Below the pieces are notes generated by a model that saw nothing but the letters and a program-made list of their open reading frames with translations, searched no databases and was not told where the DNA came from. This document shows positions 40,510 to 54,434 of a DNA stretch of 64,000 nt, in pieces (positions within the stretch are counted from its first letter, which is position 1; every line of letters starts with the position of its first letter). This DNA is from Paramecium sonneborni (Eukaryota > Ciliophora > Oligohymenophorea > Peniculida > Parameciidae). Where the stretch lies: the NCBI GenBank assembly GCA_905182985.1, contig CAJJDN010000021.1:528802-592801 (forward strand), in the 5' to 3' direction. The translations under genes were made by a program, and so were the position numbers.

Positions 40510-41199
40510 TTTAGAAATTAATTAAAACGAATTTCCTATATTCCCAGTAAAATACATTAAAACTTATTCTTAAATCTTTATCTCATTCATTACAACTTTA
40601 AAACTTAAGAACTTTCATAATTATTATAATTCATTATTATATAGTTTTATCAAACTTTACAAATACTATTATTAGTTTTCAATATTTATTCTAATTTAAT
40701 AATCAATCAATTCAAAAATCAATAACTTATTCTAAAATTAATCATTTCATCACTATATCATGATTAAGCTTACTTATAACTTTAAATCTATATATAATAT
40801 TCATCTTTTATTATATATTTATAATTATTATACTATACATTAGGCATCTTTTATTTTGACTTATTAGAAATATGCACAGTATGTAAAGAAAAAATTTTAG
40901 GGACTTCAAAGAATCATAATTGAATCATTTTAAGAAATAATTAATCACCTAAAGCATAAAAATACATATAATAATAATCTCCTATTAGAATTAAACAATC
41001 ACTCTCCTGGTAGATTGTTTTTCAAAAATCCAGTATTGATTTTAGTAATCTTAATTCTACTTATACAAATTAATTTATTATTTTTTAATTTGAATATACC
41101 TAATAAAACTCAGATCAAATTGTGACTGTAGAAAAAATTTAGGAATTACCCAAAGCGTTAAAAGGCTAAAGTTATGCAGCTCCTGACTCTTATATGTAG
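40006..41199. repeat. direct repeat 2, right arm (1,194 bp)
   Basis: Second copy of 38811-40004. It starts in the middle of the trichocyst-type coding region and runs on into unique sequence after 41199, as expected for the beginning of the next contig. Confidence 0.95.
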
Positions 41200-41310
41200 G
41201 AATTAAGAAAATTGTCTTAAATGATTTTAAATAAAAAAATAAAATGTAGTTTTGATTATAATGATTATCAACACAATTATTCTTTATTTTCAAAGTAAAC
41301 CTATCTCTGA
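40872..41310 (+). pseudogene. broken gene with one in-frame TGA
   Basis: ATG 40872, a canonical 22-nt intron at 40879-40900, then RTSKNHN followed by TGA at 40921-40923. The same frame continues for 128 further codons of convincing protein (SLSWQIVFQKSSIDFSNLNS; QNSDQIVTVEKIQELPKAL; APDSYMQELRKLSQMILN) to a TGA at 41308-41310. No alternative intron removes the first TGA, and no ATG precedes the conserved-looking part until codon 90 or so. A decayed gene, an error or a missed upstream exon are all possible. The product is not recognised. Confidence 0.5.
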
Positions 41311-43130
41311 AATTTTATTCTTTTGATCTTAATTTCATTTAATCCTGTCTCTTAAATGTTTTACAATCATTTTTATATTACTAGTATAAAAATATTACTT
41401 TAAAAACTTATCCCTTCCAAAATTTCTTATTTTTCACGATTTTAATACTTTATGTCTTTGAAATACAATAATGTCCACATAATCTTCAATATAAACTAGA
41501 TTTGCAACAATCAATATGATTTTGTTATTTTTTTTATTATATTTTATATTTAGTTATTAATATATATGATTTTTTTAGAGTGTACATTAGAACCTATATA
41601 CTCAATTTATCATATTCGTTTCGAACTAATACGAAAATTTTAAATAGAATCACTAGAAATACTAATTCCCATTGGAATTTTTAAAAAAGTAGGATTATTC
41701 TACAAGATCCTCGAAAATGGACTTCAAAATATAAATATTTTAAGCATAGAATAAAATAAAGGAGAATAAAATATTTGCTTTTAATTTTATTTTTCTTTAG
41801 TTTAATATAATGTGTGTTAAAATTAAAATTTGACCAAATTAGAGTATTCATATGAACAAAAAAGTGCAAATCCTTAAATGAAATTTCAAGAAATTAGTAC
41901 CTCAAAAGAATTTACTTTTTTTAATTTTTCCATCAAATTTTCTTTTTAAAGTGTAAATTTGATTGAAAATTAAAAAATATTGTAGTCATTATAATTAGTA
42001 ATCTATAATATATGACGAAGAAGATTGATATATCCAATTGTAAAATAAAAATTTGTTGTAAAACCTTGATATAAAAAGGATGATTAATAGAATAAGGTAA
42101 ATGCTACAAAGAATAATTTTTTGTAAATGAATTATATTTAATTAAATTTTAAAATTTTGTAAACTTAAAATATATATTATTATGTTGAGAGTAAATATAC
42201 TAATTTTATGAAATTCTAGGATGAGATGATTTCCGAATTTAATTATTGATTATTTTGTAAAATTTAAAAACTCTTTTTTAACTTATTTTATGATGATACT
42301 GAAATTAAAATTTTTTAAATCATTTGTTTAGTGAATATAATAATTGAAGACCAATAAAACAAAGAGACATCAAAGAATAATTTTAAGGAATAATTTTTTA
42401 GAAGTGACAAAGTTTTATTTTGAAAGAATTTTCATTGTCTCAATCTCTCTTTTGTGTTATTTTCAATTACTTTAAAAATTATCTTAGTCTTATTTAATGT
42501 ATTAATATTTAAGCAATAAAGATTTTTTAATGTATACTCTAAACTTCATCAGAGCAGAATATAAATACAATATTAGCTGAAATTAACTCCATCAAATGTT
42601 TTGAGAAGTGATTTTTGTAAAAATTTTACAATTAAAAATTACTTAAGAATATTATTTTGGAAATTTTTCTTGTTTTTGATTTAACTTCTTAATACTTTAA
42701 AAAATTGAGTAGCGAGCTATACACAATAGTAAAACGATGCAAAAGCTGTATTTTCCCTCTGATAGAATGTAACAATTAAGGTTGTGATGATCATGAATTA
42801 ATTTGCTTCTTTTTGAATAATTTAGTTTTGAATATAGGCATTTCATATATGCTCATTATAAATTTCTATTTTTCAAGCCTTTTTGAGTGGTTTATAAAGA
42901 GAACCTAAGGAGAATTATTTTTTTATTTTTTTTTACATGTAAAGAAAACAAGTGAGTTAATTTTTTTGATTTTAGTATATTTTTTATAGATATAATATTC
43001 TCTAAAATGGTCTTTGTAAAATATTGTAAAATCTAAAAAAGTGATAGATGTAAGAGTTTTGAAGTAAGCGCTTAAATGGATTAGAAATTTATTATAAGGG
43101 AAAATATAATTAATATAAAAATTAAAACTT
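41311..43130. other. 1.8-kb gene-free stretch, longest in the window
   Basis: No frame on either strand keeps protein-like composition for more than a few dozen codons; homopolymer runs of A and T are common. One patch, about 42707-42773, is clearly richer in G+C (about 37% by hand count) than its surroundings and begins GAGTAGCGAGCTATACAC; it has no coding frame and could be a structured non-coding RNA or a regulatory block. A short minus-strand ORF at 41681-41869 (MHFFVHMNTLIWSNFNF) looks like chance. Confidence 0.6.
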
Positions 43131-43571
43131 ATGGGATCAAGCTGTTGTTAAGCTTAAGGAGATTAGAGATTTGAGTTATAACAGTAATAAAAGATTAAAT
43201 TAAAGAACAAAGCTTAAATTTCAAATAAAAAAAGTCGTTAAAGTGGTACAGATTAGAATAAGGAGAATGAGAGAAAATAAACTTACGAAAATAATAGATT
43301 ATAATTTATAGATGATACTGGAAAGGAATATAATAGAATAGCTGCAAGTAGTTTAGAAATATAGGAACTAACAGGGGATATGGATAGAGTCGATTCAATC
43401 TAATTAACCGAAAATGCTGTTAAAGAAAAGCCTTAGATGAGAGATTCATGTGATTCTATTTCAATTGGATCTAAAAAGACTATCTTGAAAAAAGAAACAA
43501 AATATAGTTTATTTCGCAGTCAGGCTAATTTCAATCAGAATTAAAAGAAAGTTAGATTTGATGATGTGTGA
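43131..43571 (+). CDS. small lipid-anchored protein with a PP1-docking motif, 146 aa
   Basis: Intronless, 147 codons. It starts MGSSCCQAQGDQRFEL, a textbook N-myristoylation plus dual palmitoylation signal that would hold it on a membrane. The body is polar and probably disordered (NKKSRQSGTDQNKENERKQ, DSCDSISIGSKKTILKK). It ends KKVRFDDV: KVRF preceded by Lys and followed by acidic residues is a good match to the RVxF motif that docks regulators on protein phosphatase 1 (43545-43559). The role as a PP1 regulator or anchor is inferred from these two motifs only; no wider family was recognised. Confidence 0.7.
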
Positions 43572-44003
43572 AATTAATTATGTTTTGTAATAGTTATTTT
43601 AAAATAGTAAAGAGTTTTAGCTTGAGTCTATAATTAAAATTAATAAAGGCTTACTAATTTATATGAATATATTAAATCCAAAAGTTAATAGGTGCAGAAA
43701 GTATTTAAATGTTGTATAGTTTTTTTATTTCTCTAATTCGATTGGGCTGATCTAAAAATAGAAGTAAATTTCTTAGTTCAAAAACTTTGATATAAATTGT
43801 AAGGGAAAAAGACTAAAAAATAATAATATCAGAGAAAGGTATAAAAAGTCTAGAAAGTAAATAAGAATTATATTGATCTTGAAATGTGTTTAAGTAAGAA
43901 TGAATAATTTAATAAGAATAATAAAATATATTTTTAAAAGTTAAGTAGAAGAACAGCTAAAGTAAAGAATATGATAATTATGTTTATGTAATTTTAATAA
44001 TAC
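43572..44003. other. 432-bp convergent spacer with one doubtful small ORF
   Basis: Between the small lipid-anchored gene and the V-ATPase gene, which face each other. A plus-strand frame reads QRKVQKVQKVNKNYIDLEMC and, from ATG 43884, MCLSKNEQFNKNNKIYFQ, stopping at TGA 44031-44033, which would overlap the V-ATPase C-terminus by 30 bp. The composition is coding-like, but the upstream exon and start are not resolved, so I do not call it a gene. Confidence 0.35.
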
Positions 44004-46024
<2,021 letters not shown>

Positions 46025-46183
46025 ATCTTTTAATAAAATTTATATAAATGATCATCACGATTCTCTAAATAAAAGAAGAAATTATTTTATTCTCTAATTT
46101 TATTTAGTTTAAATATTCGTTTCTCATTTTCTTAATCCAAATATGTAACATTTCTAAGTATTATAATACATTATTAAACAAAT

Positions 46184-46666
46184 TCAACTTTTAGCAAATT
46201 CATAGTTTGTAATCTCTCCCATTTACTTCTTATCATCTTCGATCATCTTCTTAAGCAATTCATTCTTAATTTGAGTTATTAAATAGTCCTTTTTTAACTT
46301 AGTGAACAAATCATTTAATTGATCATGCAATTACTTTTTCTCTTTTTGAACAAATGTTTGTTATTCAATTTAACTTTACAATCTTTGGAGTTCCTCATCT
46401 TCTTTTTATAATTTCTATTGCTGTTCTAATTTCAATCTCTCTTTCTCTTTTTATTTTTGTTATTGCCTAACCAATTCTTCTCCTGTTGCTTCTCTCATCA
46501 ATTTCCATTAGAATTTCTATTTAATACTTGATTGATTTACTTCTAAGTGAAATTCGAATTTGGCATCGATACTATCCTCTTACAATTGCATTTTGACACT
46601 CTACAATGGTTGAGATCTTAAGTTTGCAATTTCAATTTTTTATTTCTTACCACAACAAATAAACAT
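46184..46666 (-). CDS. small coiled-coil protein, 160 aa
   Basis: Intronless, 161 codons, TGA at 46184-46186. It begins MFICCGKKQKIEIANLRSQ; the early Cys pair could be palmitoylated. Most of the rest is a charged, heptad-rich coiled coil (KQKEKERLKLEQQQKLQKED; QLNDLFTKLKKDYLITQIKN). No family recognised. Its ATG lies only 8 bp from the ATG of the divergent pseudokinase gene at 46675, which leaves almost no room for two 5' UTRs; a start at an internal Met (VKMQLQED) is possible. Confidence 0.7.
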
Positions 46667-46674
46667 TAATTAAA

Positions 46675-48281
46675 ATGTAGAACTTCATATCTAGATCAAC
46701 TAGAACTAATACTAATGATTTTGCACATCGTCGTGAAGATAGCTACGATTTCCATGAGTTTAAGAATTTAGCTTAAAGTTTAATATGTACTCAACATTAA
46801 AAAGAATGGAATCATCAACCAAGGCTAACATAAATACTTCTCAATTAAAATTTAACTGTCATGTTCGATGGTTAAATTATCAAAGAATAATGTACCTTAT
46901 ATCCTAATGTTCTTAAAATCAATACTCATTACATTCAGCTTTCACAATATTAAATCAAGAGGAAACAATTGATTCACAATAATAAAAAATGTTATCTCCT
47001 CCTACTTGGAAATGACATTATGCTATTCTTTAGCAGTTTCGATATTCAGAAACATTGGTATAATTAGATTAAGCAATTTTGCATTATGAAAAACTTACTA
47101 GTCAAATATCGTCTTTAGGAACAGCTATTTCAAGATTTCTACTCTATCATTAAAAAAAAAGTAACTAAATCTTTAAATCTAAGAATCGATAATAGTTTTC
47201 TGCCTATATAATTAATAAGCAACAACCCTATCTAGATCATACGTTTGGCTTATTACATGAAAGCAAGAATCATTCAATCCTCAAAATAAGAAGAATCTAT
47301 GAAGATACCAATAATTACGTCATGATTACTGAAAGATTCGAAGGTGAACCAGTCTTTAATTTCTTATTAGAGAATATATAGTTTATGGAAGTTTAAGTTG
47401 CTACAGTATCATTTTATCTTATTTTTAGTTGATTTATTAGATCTTACTTTTGTTGCGCTATTTAAATGAACACTAGGCTTATCATGGTAATATTAATGCC
47501 TTAAATATATTAATCAATAGAGAAAGTTAATCATTAGAGATTGCTGTTATTGGTTTTATATACTATGTAATAAATAACTTAACTTCTTTAGCCTTTCAAA
47601 TAAGGAGATGATATTAATGAATATTTAAAATGGGTTAATTTAAATAAATATTATTGGAGTGGTTTTGAAGAAAACTAAATACCAGGAATACATTCTGATC
47701 TCTATCAATTAGGAGTTTTACTTTATATCATTACATTTTATACAAAAATAAATCAAGATTTGAAAGTACGCAAATTAATAATAAAAGCGAAAAAGTGACC
47801 CTTACAAACTGTTTTAAAAGTATATGAAGGAATTAGTAATAAAATATGAACTAATCGATGAAACAATTGATGTCTTAACATGTTGAATATTAATATTTTA
47901 TTTAGAGATGAAGACCCCAGATTCATAATTTATACACATATTTTCATCAAGTCAATTGGATCTGATAAAAAAGTTATTATCAAATTGCTCATTGTCTGAT
48001 GCTCTAACACATTAATGGTTTGTAAATGCAAAACAAAAAGCTAAGCCACACAATTAACGTTAAGGGTTGCCAACTCTAAAGACTATAATTGAATTGAAAG
48101 AAGCTAGTGATGGTGAAGCAAGTAAATCATAAACAAAAAGATTCAGTATATAGAGTGATCTTTATGATTCAAGTAACAATAAAATTGTGATTATTAAGTG
48201 GATGAGTGTCCAACAGTCTCATATTTAATGCGCAACATCTTAGATTATGAAAAGGCGCCATGTAAAACTCATCATTCCTGA
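46675..48281 (+). CDS. PH-domain protein with a degenerate kinase domain (pseudokinase), 487 aa
   Basis: Six introns (23, 23, 25, 22, 24 and 26 nt) give exactly 488 codons, which strongly supports the model. Residues about 40-125 form a PH domain (LTVMFDGQIIKEQCTLYPNV ... KHWYNQIKQF). A protein-kinase-like domain follows (VMITERFEGEPVFNFLLEN; YHGNINALNILIN; HSDLYQLGVLLYII; SQLDLIKKLLSNCSLSDALT). Key residues are lost: no Gly loop, the ATP Lys position reads FSAYIINK, HRDxKPxN reads HGNINALN (47483-47506), and DFG reads VIG (47546-47554). It is therefore probably catalytically dead and used as a membrane-bound (PH) scaffold or allosteric partner. The C-terminus (MDECPTVSYLMRNILDYEKA) is unknown. 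Confidence 0.82.
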
Positions 48282-48302
48282 TTATATTTAATTAAAATAA
48301 AT

Positions 48303-51300
48303 ATGTTACATGCAAAACCAAAGACAACATCACCATAAGTACTTTTTTAGGATTTGAAGAGCAAGAAATCCTCTACTTCTTTCAATCCTATTAACACACT
48401 TTTTGGAAATTAATAAACTGTCAATCTCCCTAGCAATTTATGTATCTAATCATAATACATTTTAGCAATTCCATTATATAGAGGACATTTTGTTAATTTT
48501 CATCATGAACAGATAAGAATTAATGATAATTGTTCTTTAAGTGGCATATAAGATGGCTTTCTATACTTTGTGGTAAATGAGAAAACTTTATTATTCTATT
48601 TCTATTCACCTTAACAAGAAGACCTTAATTATTATTACAATACTGTAAACATATCTATTTGATTGTAGGATGAGAAAAAGTATAAATTTCCAATTAGAGT
48701 CAAAGAACAATAGTTTAATCACTTAGAGTATATTACAGCCGTTGGATTTTAACAATTAAATGATGTATGGACAATGGCAATTGCTTCTGAATTCAAAATA
48801 TTTTTGTATACATTTACAGCAGATTTGGAAAATTTTAAAATGCTAAAACAGGCATTCAATGTTAATGGAGAAATAGTTAATTAAATCATCTTTTATTAAG
48901 AAAATTTAATCTATGGAGGAAGTTCAGGTACTCTCACATGTAAATCAATTGATTCAGCATAAAACTACACTACTTAATTCAAAGAAAAAATAAAGAAACA
49001 ATTCAATAGAATTTTCAAAGATTTAACTCCTTGGTCCTCATAATAAGGATTAATCTAATTAGAAATACAAGAAGAATTTAATATTTGTTATGGTTTATTT
49101 GAAAAACTTGATAAAGATGAAAATGTTGAAGATACGTTTATAACAATTTATGATATTGGACTTTAAGGAGAACTATTTTAAGAAATAATCACTATAAAAT
49201 AATCTTAACTTTACAATTCTAATGTAGAATGCAAAACTTAATTTGATTATCAAAATTTGTAATTTTATCATGTGTTTTTTGAAAGGCAATACTAAACTAA
49301 TAAGATCGTACTAATTATAACAACTAAAGACTAATTACAATTTCATTTATTATTTGAATTATAAGATAGATCTATCGATGAAATTAAATAATACTAATCA
49401 ACTGTTTAGAATTTAAATGTTACTCAATAATAATATATAAAACTAAAGCCTGAATTTTAGATCATTTAAAGAAAGAATCCCTATATGAAAATCGATACCG
49501 ATATCCCATATGGAGTATGTTTAGATGAAAGTAGAATATAATACAAACAAAAAGAGATGTTAACAATTTAATAAAATTAAATTCTGAAGTATGTATATAA
49601 AGAGGATTAATTGTCATTATTTCATTTAGATAATTATATCATTGCGTAATTTCTAGATATGGCCCATATCCAATATTTTAGAAGTTTAGAATAATAAATT
49701 TCTAAATACAATGCTTATAACTAAATATAATATTCTATATATAGGGATACATCAAAAGAAGCAATTGAAAAAATCGAACTTCATGGTCAAAAAGGTCATG
49801 ATATTCCTAAAAACATTTACAATATTGGTAAAATGACTGTAAATCGATTATTTAATCACACTGATATTAATGAATCTTAGCTGTATAATCTACCTGAACA
49901 TTATGTATGTATTGCTGATCATACAATCGAATTTATCGTTAGAATGAGACCTATTGATTGCTTCTTTACAGCCATCAAAGTTACACATTATGATTTTATT
50001 GATTAAGTTGATGCAGATTTTCCACTTGAAAAATTAATAAGAGCATATGGAATTGAGGAAAGCTGTGCTTAAATATTGCAAATTATTATTCAAGAAGAAT
50101 AGAACTTTTATATAAATGTTGAACTTTAACACTAATTTTAATTAGATTTATAAAAAGCATACTAAAGAATACATTATTCAGAAAATATTTAAAAGTTTTT
50201 TGATGATAATGAAAAAATACCTATTTGGGTTACAGGTCAACTTTATGTTCGTAAAGGATCTATAATCAAAGAAAAAGCACTAAAAGCTTATTTTGCTTTA
50301 ATAAAACGTTCATTAGTTAATGAAGAAAGAAATTAAAAATCAAAAAAAGTGTCAAGCACAACTTAATTAATTTGGAAAATACTTGCTCCATTAACTACTA
50401 AAAAATTTATTAATCAAAAGGTTTATAATTTAGAATGTAATAAACCTATTGAAAGTTATTCAATCTAATAATTACAAACTGTATTTAGATAAATTGAAAA
50501 ACTAATTAAATTATTTGAAAATGAACCCAACTATTATTAAAAAGTTAAAAATTAAAGAAATGATTTATAAGTTGAAGAATAAAATCAATTTTAAAATTAT
50601 AAAAATGGATTCAGTAAATATATTTATGAAACTTTTGAATAAAGTACAAGATTAGACATTTCAAGAAGTACAAACTATTCTGATTAATCATTAGCTGTTA
50701 GTGTAAATGTGGATATTGAACATGTAAATAATATTATCTATTTTAGACTTAAATGAAAGTACTCTATTCTTATTGTATATAAATCAAATAATTATTGTAA
50801 TTTTTTATTTACTTTTTTGGAGAATTATAAGGTATCAGAAATATAATTAACAGTTATTAAAATAAAGATTAAATATTTGATTTATCAATCAAAAGTATAC
50901 TTAGTGGTGATAATGTTGGTAATTTAGCATTAAAGCAATTAATGATACATATTATTAAGAGTGATAAAACCAAATTCAGAGATACTGCATTATATATGTT
51001 ACATCATTTTCCTGAATTCTTTACTAATTAAGATTTTAAAATCAGTCTTGTATAAAATCTATTTGATGAAATTTTAACATTTTCTGCTCAAAAAAGTAAG
51101 TTTTCTAATTGATTAAATAGATTTAATAAAACTTAATCCAAATGAATAGATCCATGAAAAAATAAAAAGAATCTTAAAACTTTCCAAGACTCCGTAAATT
51201 ACAATTGATAAAGTTCTTGAAAAGAGAGAAATCTTTCTTTATTATAAAGATTTATAACCAGAATTATAAGATTAATTACTTGAGGCTTTGAAATTAATTG

Positions 51301-52337
51301 ACGAAGTAGCTGTTTTCATTTCTCATTCTTATTTAACTCAATGTTTTAAGAATTATATGTATCCCTTTGCTACTTTCAAATTCTACGTTTAATATTTAGC
51401 CTAGAAATGCTAATTATAAGAAAAAGATTAATAAAATGATGAATATTGCAATTGTGTTATAGATTTAATTCAGTAATTTAAAGATTTAATTGAATACTAC
51501 ATCTAACCACCAAAAGGCTTAAATAAAGCTTAAACAAAAGAAATTCTAGTCGAGTCATTGTAATTATTAAATTAATTTCAACTTATCAAAGCAACTGAAG
51601 CAATTGCTAATTATTTTATAAAAAAATAATTAAAAGAATTCATTTAATACATTGATTATAATCAAGAGATGGATTTATAATGTAATAATGATTTAGAGAA
51701 ATTACAAATGTAAAAGAAATAATTCATAGTTAAAGCTGTGAAAGGTAATCATGAAGTATATCCATAATTAATTTAAATCTTGTTAAAATTAGCATAATTT
51801 TCTTTAAGTTAGTGTCCAGAGATGAATTTGGAAGAAATTCAAATGAAATTGCCAATCAAAAAAAGATTAAGATATGTAAACAAAGCTTAAGAGTTTATAA
51901 GAACTTTCTAAAAAAATGTCCAAGGAATCGATATTGATGAGATAGAAAAGTAAGCATCTGATCTGAGTAAATAACTTTTTTTTTAAGATATTATGTATGA
52001 TTTTGTAATATCTAATGAAGATGAAAATCAAAGTAAAAAATTTGAAATTAAATTTTTAGGTTATCATACAGAAAAAAGAAAAATTCTTATTGATATTTTG
52101 GATACAAAAATTATTCTTCAATTCTTTGAAGATAATAATATTTACTTTGGTTAATTATTATGTCTAGATTATATGGAACATTCTTAAGGAATATAATTAT
52201 GTACTCCAGAGAAAGTTGAATAGTTATGGGTCAATTTTATAAAAAGTAATTATGAAGAATGTAATGAATGGCCTACAGATGTATTAAAACGATAAGTATA
52301 AAAATAGAATTAAAATTTAGATGAAATTAGTATTTGA
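48303..52337 (+). CDS. Nup155/Nup170-like nuclear pore protein, 1,320 aa
   Basis: Introns of 24, 23 and 25 nt give exactly 1,321 codons. The N-terminal half is a beta-propeller whose elements match the Nup133/Nup155 N-terminal family: a YGGSSGTLTC blade, FKDLTPW, and TIYDIGLQGELFQEII. The C-terminal half is an all-helical stack (SIKSILSGDNVGNLALKQLM) with the signature MNLEEIQMKLPIKKRLRYVN, close to the SLKQRLEYIARA-type helix of Nup155. Nup155 proteins form part of the inner ring of the pore and bind membrane and Nup93-type partners. The ATG is only 21 bp after the upstream gene's stop on the same strand, so the promoter must lie within that gene or the start is further down. Confidence 0.75.
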
Positions 52338-52377
52338 AAATCTAATCAATAGCAATAAATATATTTAATTGCCAAAA

Positions 52378-52810
52378 ATGACAGAAACAGTAGAATTGAT
52401 TAATACTAAGGAATGTCAAGAGTAGCAAATCACTTAACTTTCCACTTGGTTATTTTTTGAGATTTTATTAACTCATGATATTAGAGAAATTGATTTGGTT
52501 AGGATCTATGTCAAACATTATTTAGATCATGTTTAAATCTAATTAAATCCCTTATTCCAAGAATTATAAATTGAAAAAATTCATACTTACAAATTGTAAT
52601 TAATATAATAGATTTTAATTTTGTTTGAAGCACTTAAAAAACTAAAATAAGATTAGAAATAAACAAGCCAATTAATAAATTAATTTAGAAAGGCTTTTGA
52701 AGTAAATTATTGATTACTATAAATAGAATGATTATTACAGTATGAATAATGATGAATTATATGACGGAAAGGTTATAGAATAAATAAAAATAAGAATCGA
52801 ATCATTATGA
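52378..52810 (+). CDS. small hypothetical protein, 135 aa
   Basis: ATG 52378, one 25-nt intron, 136 codons, TGA 52808-52810. Mostly helical: LINTKECQEQQITQLSTWLF, FQELQIEKIHTYKLQLIQQI, SQLINQFRKAFE, ending GKVIEQIKIRIESL. No signal or membrane segment, and no family recognised. It is squeezed between two larger genes on the same strand (40 bp after Nup155-like, 73 bp before the Cdc20-type gene). Confidence 0.65.
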
Positions 52811-52883
52811 TTAATATTAATGTTTTTAAAGCTCAATTTAGTGTGGCAATTTATTGTTAATAAATTATATTATTTAAATTCAA

Positions 52884-54358
52884 ATGTAGTAAGAATAGAT
52901 ACCGCAATAATAGAATGTCACTCCAAAAAAGTATTAATTAACAACTCCAACAAAAGATAAGAAATAAAATAAAACTAATTAATCTACTACAATACAATCT
53001 CCTAAGAATAATGATTTTTATTCTCCAAAAAATGTCAATCCTTGGAAAACACCTAAATCTTTATTAAAAAGTAATCATAAATAAAATACACCGGATCATT
53101 GTGTTTAAGCATCTCCTTACAGTGATAGATATATTCCATTAAATGTTTCAAGAAATTTATTTAATAAGCAAATATAGCCATTTGAAATAGAAGAGGAAAA
53201 TCAATATGAAGAACTTTTGAGTGAAAATGTTTTAGAAATTGACGAAAATAAACATGTAAGTATTTTAAATTTCAATAAATAAAAACATGAAAAAGTTTAA
53301 TCGTCTAAATAATTAGAAACACCAAAAAGAAAGATAGATTAACTTCCAATAAAGGTTTTAGATGCTCCTGGATTAGAAGATGATTTTTATTAAGATACAC
53401 TTCATTGGGGAAAAAACAATCTTATTGCAGTTGGTTTATAAAGATGTGTGTATTTGTATAATGTTGATAATTCAAAAGTATTTTAATTAGCAGAACCTTT
53501 AAATAATAATGATTCATCTGCATATTATACATCTTTGTAATGGAATACAAATGGATAGATGTTGGCAATAGGATGTTGTGATGGTTCTTTGAAATTATGG
53601 GATTACAATAAAAATTCTTTTATTGGAATGATGAATTTGTCAAATAAAAGAATTAGTACAATAAATTGGGCAAATCCTAATGTATTTGCTTATGGTAGTA
53701 AGGATAAGACAATAAATATATGTGATATTAGAGTACCAAATTATTAAATATGTTAATTATTAGGACATACATAGGAAGTTTGTGGTGTAACTTTTGATGG
53801 GAATGAACTTTAATTAGCTTCAGGAGGTAATGATAATAAAGTTTTTGTTTGGTAAATGAGAGGAGGTAATACTAATGGTAATAATTAATATATTTCTTGG
53901 GAAATAAAATCACATAAAGCTGCAATAAGAGCTTTAGCATGGAATCCTAATTCTTGTGGAATTTTGGCTACTGGTGGTGGAAATTAAGATAAAACAATTA
54001 AAATTCATAGTTCATTAACTAATTAATAAATTACAAGTATTAATTGTGATTCACAGGTTTGTAAATTAAGATTTTCTAAAATTGTTAATGAATTAGTTTC
54101 AACACATGGTTATGAGAAAAATTTAGTATGTTTATGGTAATATCCAACAATGAAAAGAATTCATTAATTAGAAGGACATTCCGAAAGAGTTCTTTATTTA
54201 TCAGCAAGTCCAGGTATTTGATTAATTTAGACTATTTTTTAGATGAATCAACTATTTTAACTGGATCTGGAGATGAGACATTAAAATTTTGGAAAATATT
54301 TCCTACTAAAGTTTCAAATAATATATCTTCATTGTTTTCAATGTGTGAAATTAGATGA
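52884..54358 (+). CDS. Cdc20/Cdh1-type activator of the anaphase-promoting complex, 481 aa
   Basis: One 29-nt intron gives exactly 482 codons. The N-terminal 170 residues are polar and contain a C-box, SDRYIPLN (53124-53138), the segment that contacts the APC/C core. Seven WD repeats follow, opening with the family sequence DDFYQDTLHWGKNNLIAVGL and including NGQMLAIGCCDGSLKLWDYN, ASGGNDNKVFVWQ, LATGGGNQDKTIKIH and LTGSGDETLKFWK. The last two residues are Ile-Arg (EIR, stop 54356-54358), the IR tail that docks on TPR subunits. These features together identify a Fizzy-family co-activator that recruits ubiquitination substrates. I cannot decide between Cdc20 and Cdh1. Confidence 0.92.
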
Positions 54359-54434
54359 TGATTTAATTAACATTTTATATTTAGATATTTTATTGATTTA
54401 CTGTATAATTGTAATTTAATAATTAATTATTTAT

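Noticed and set aside
35613..41199. True tandem duplication of membrane and trichocyst genes
   Set aside because: Both repeats meet at single N bases, begin and end inside genes and show no differences where compared, so unmerged contig overlap is simpler.
41681..41869. Minus-strand 62-aa ORF
   Set aside because: AT-driven composition in a gene-free stretch; no supporting features.
42784..42870. Possible box C/D snoRNA (GTGATGA present)
   Set aside because: No CTGA box D or terminal stem at a suitable distance downstream.
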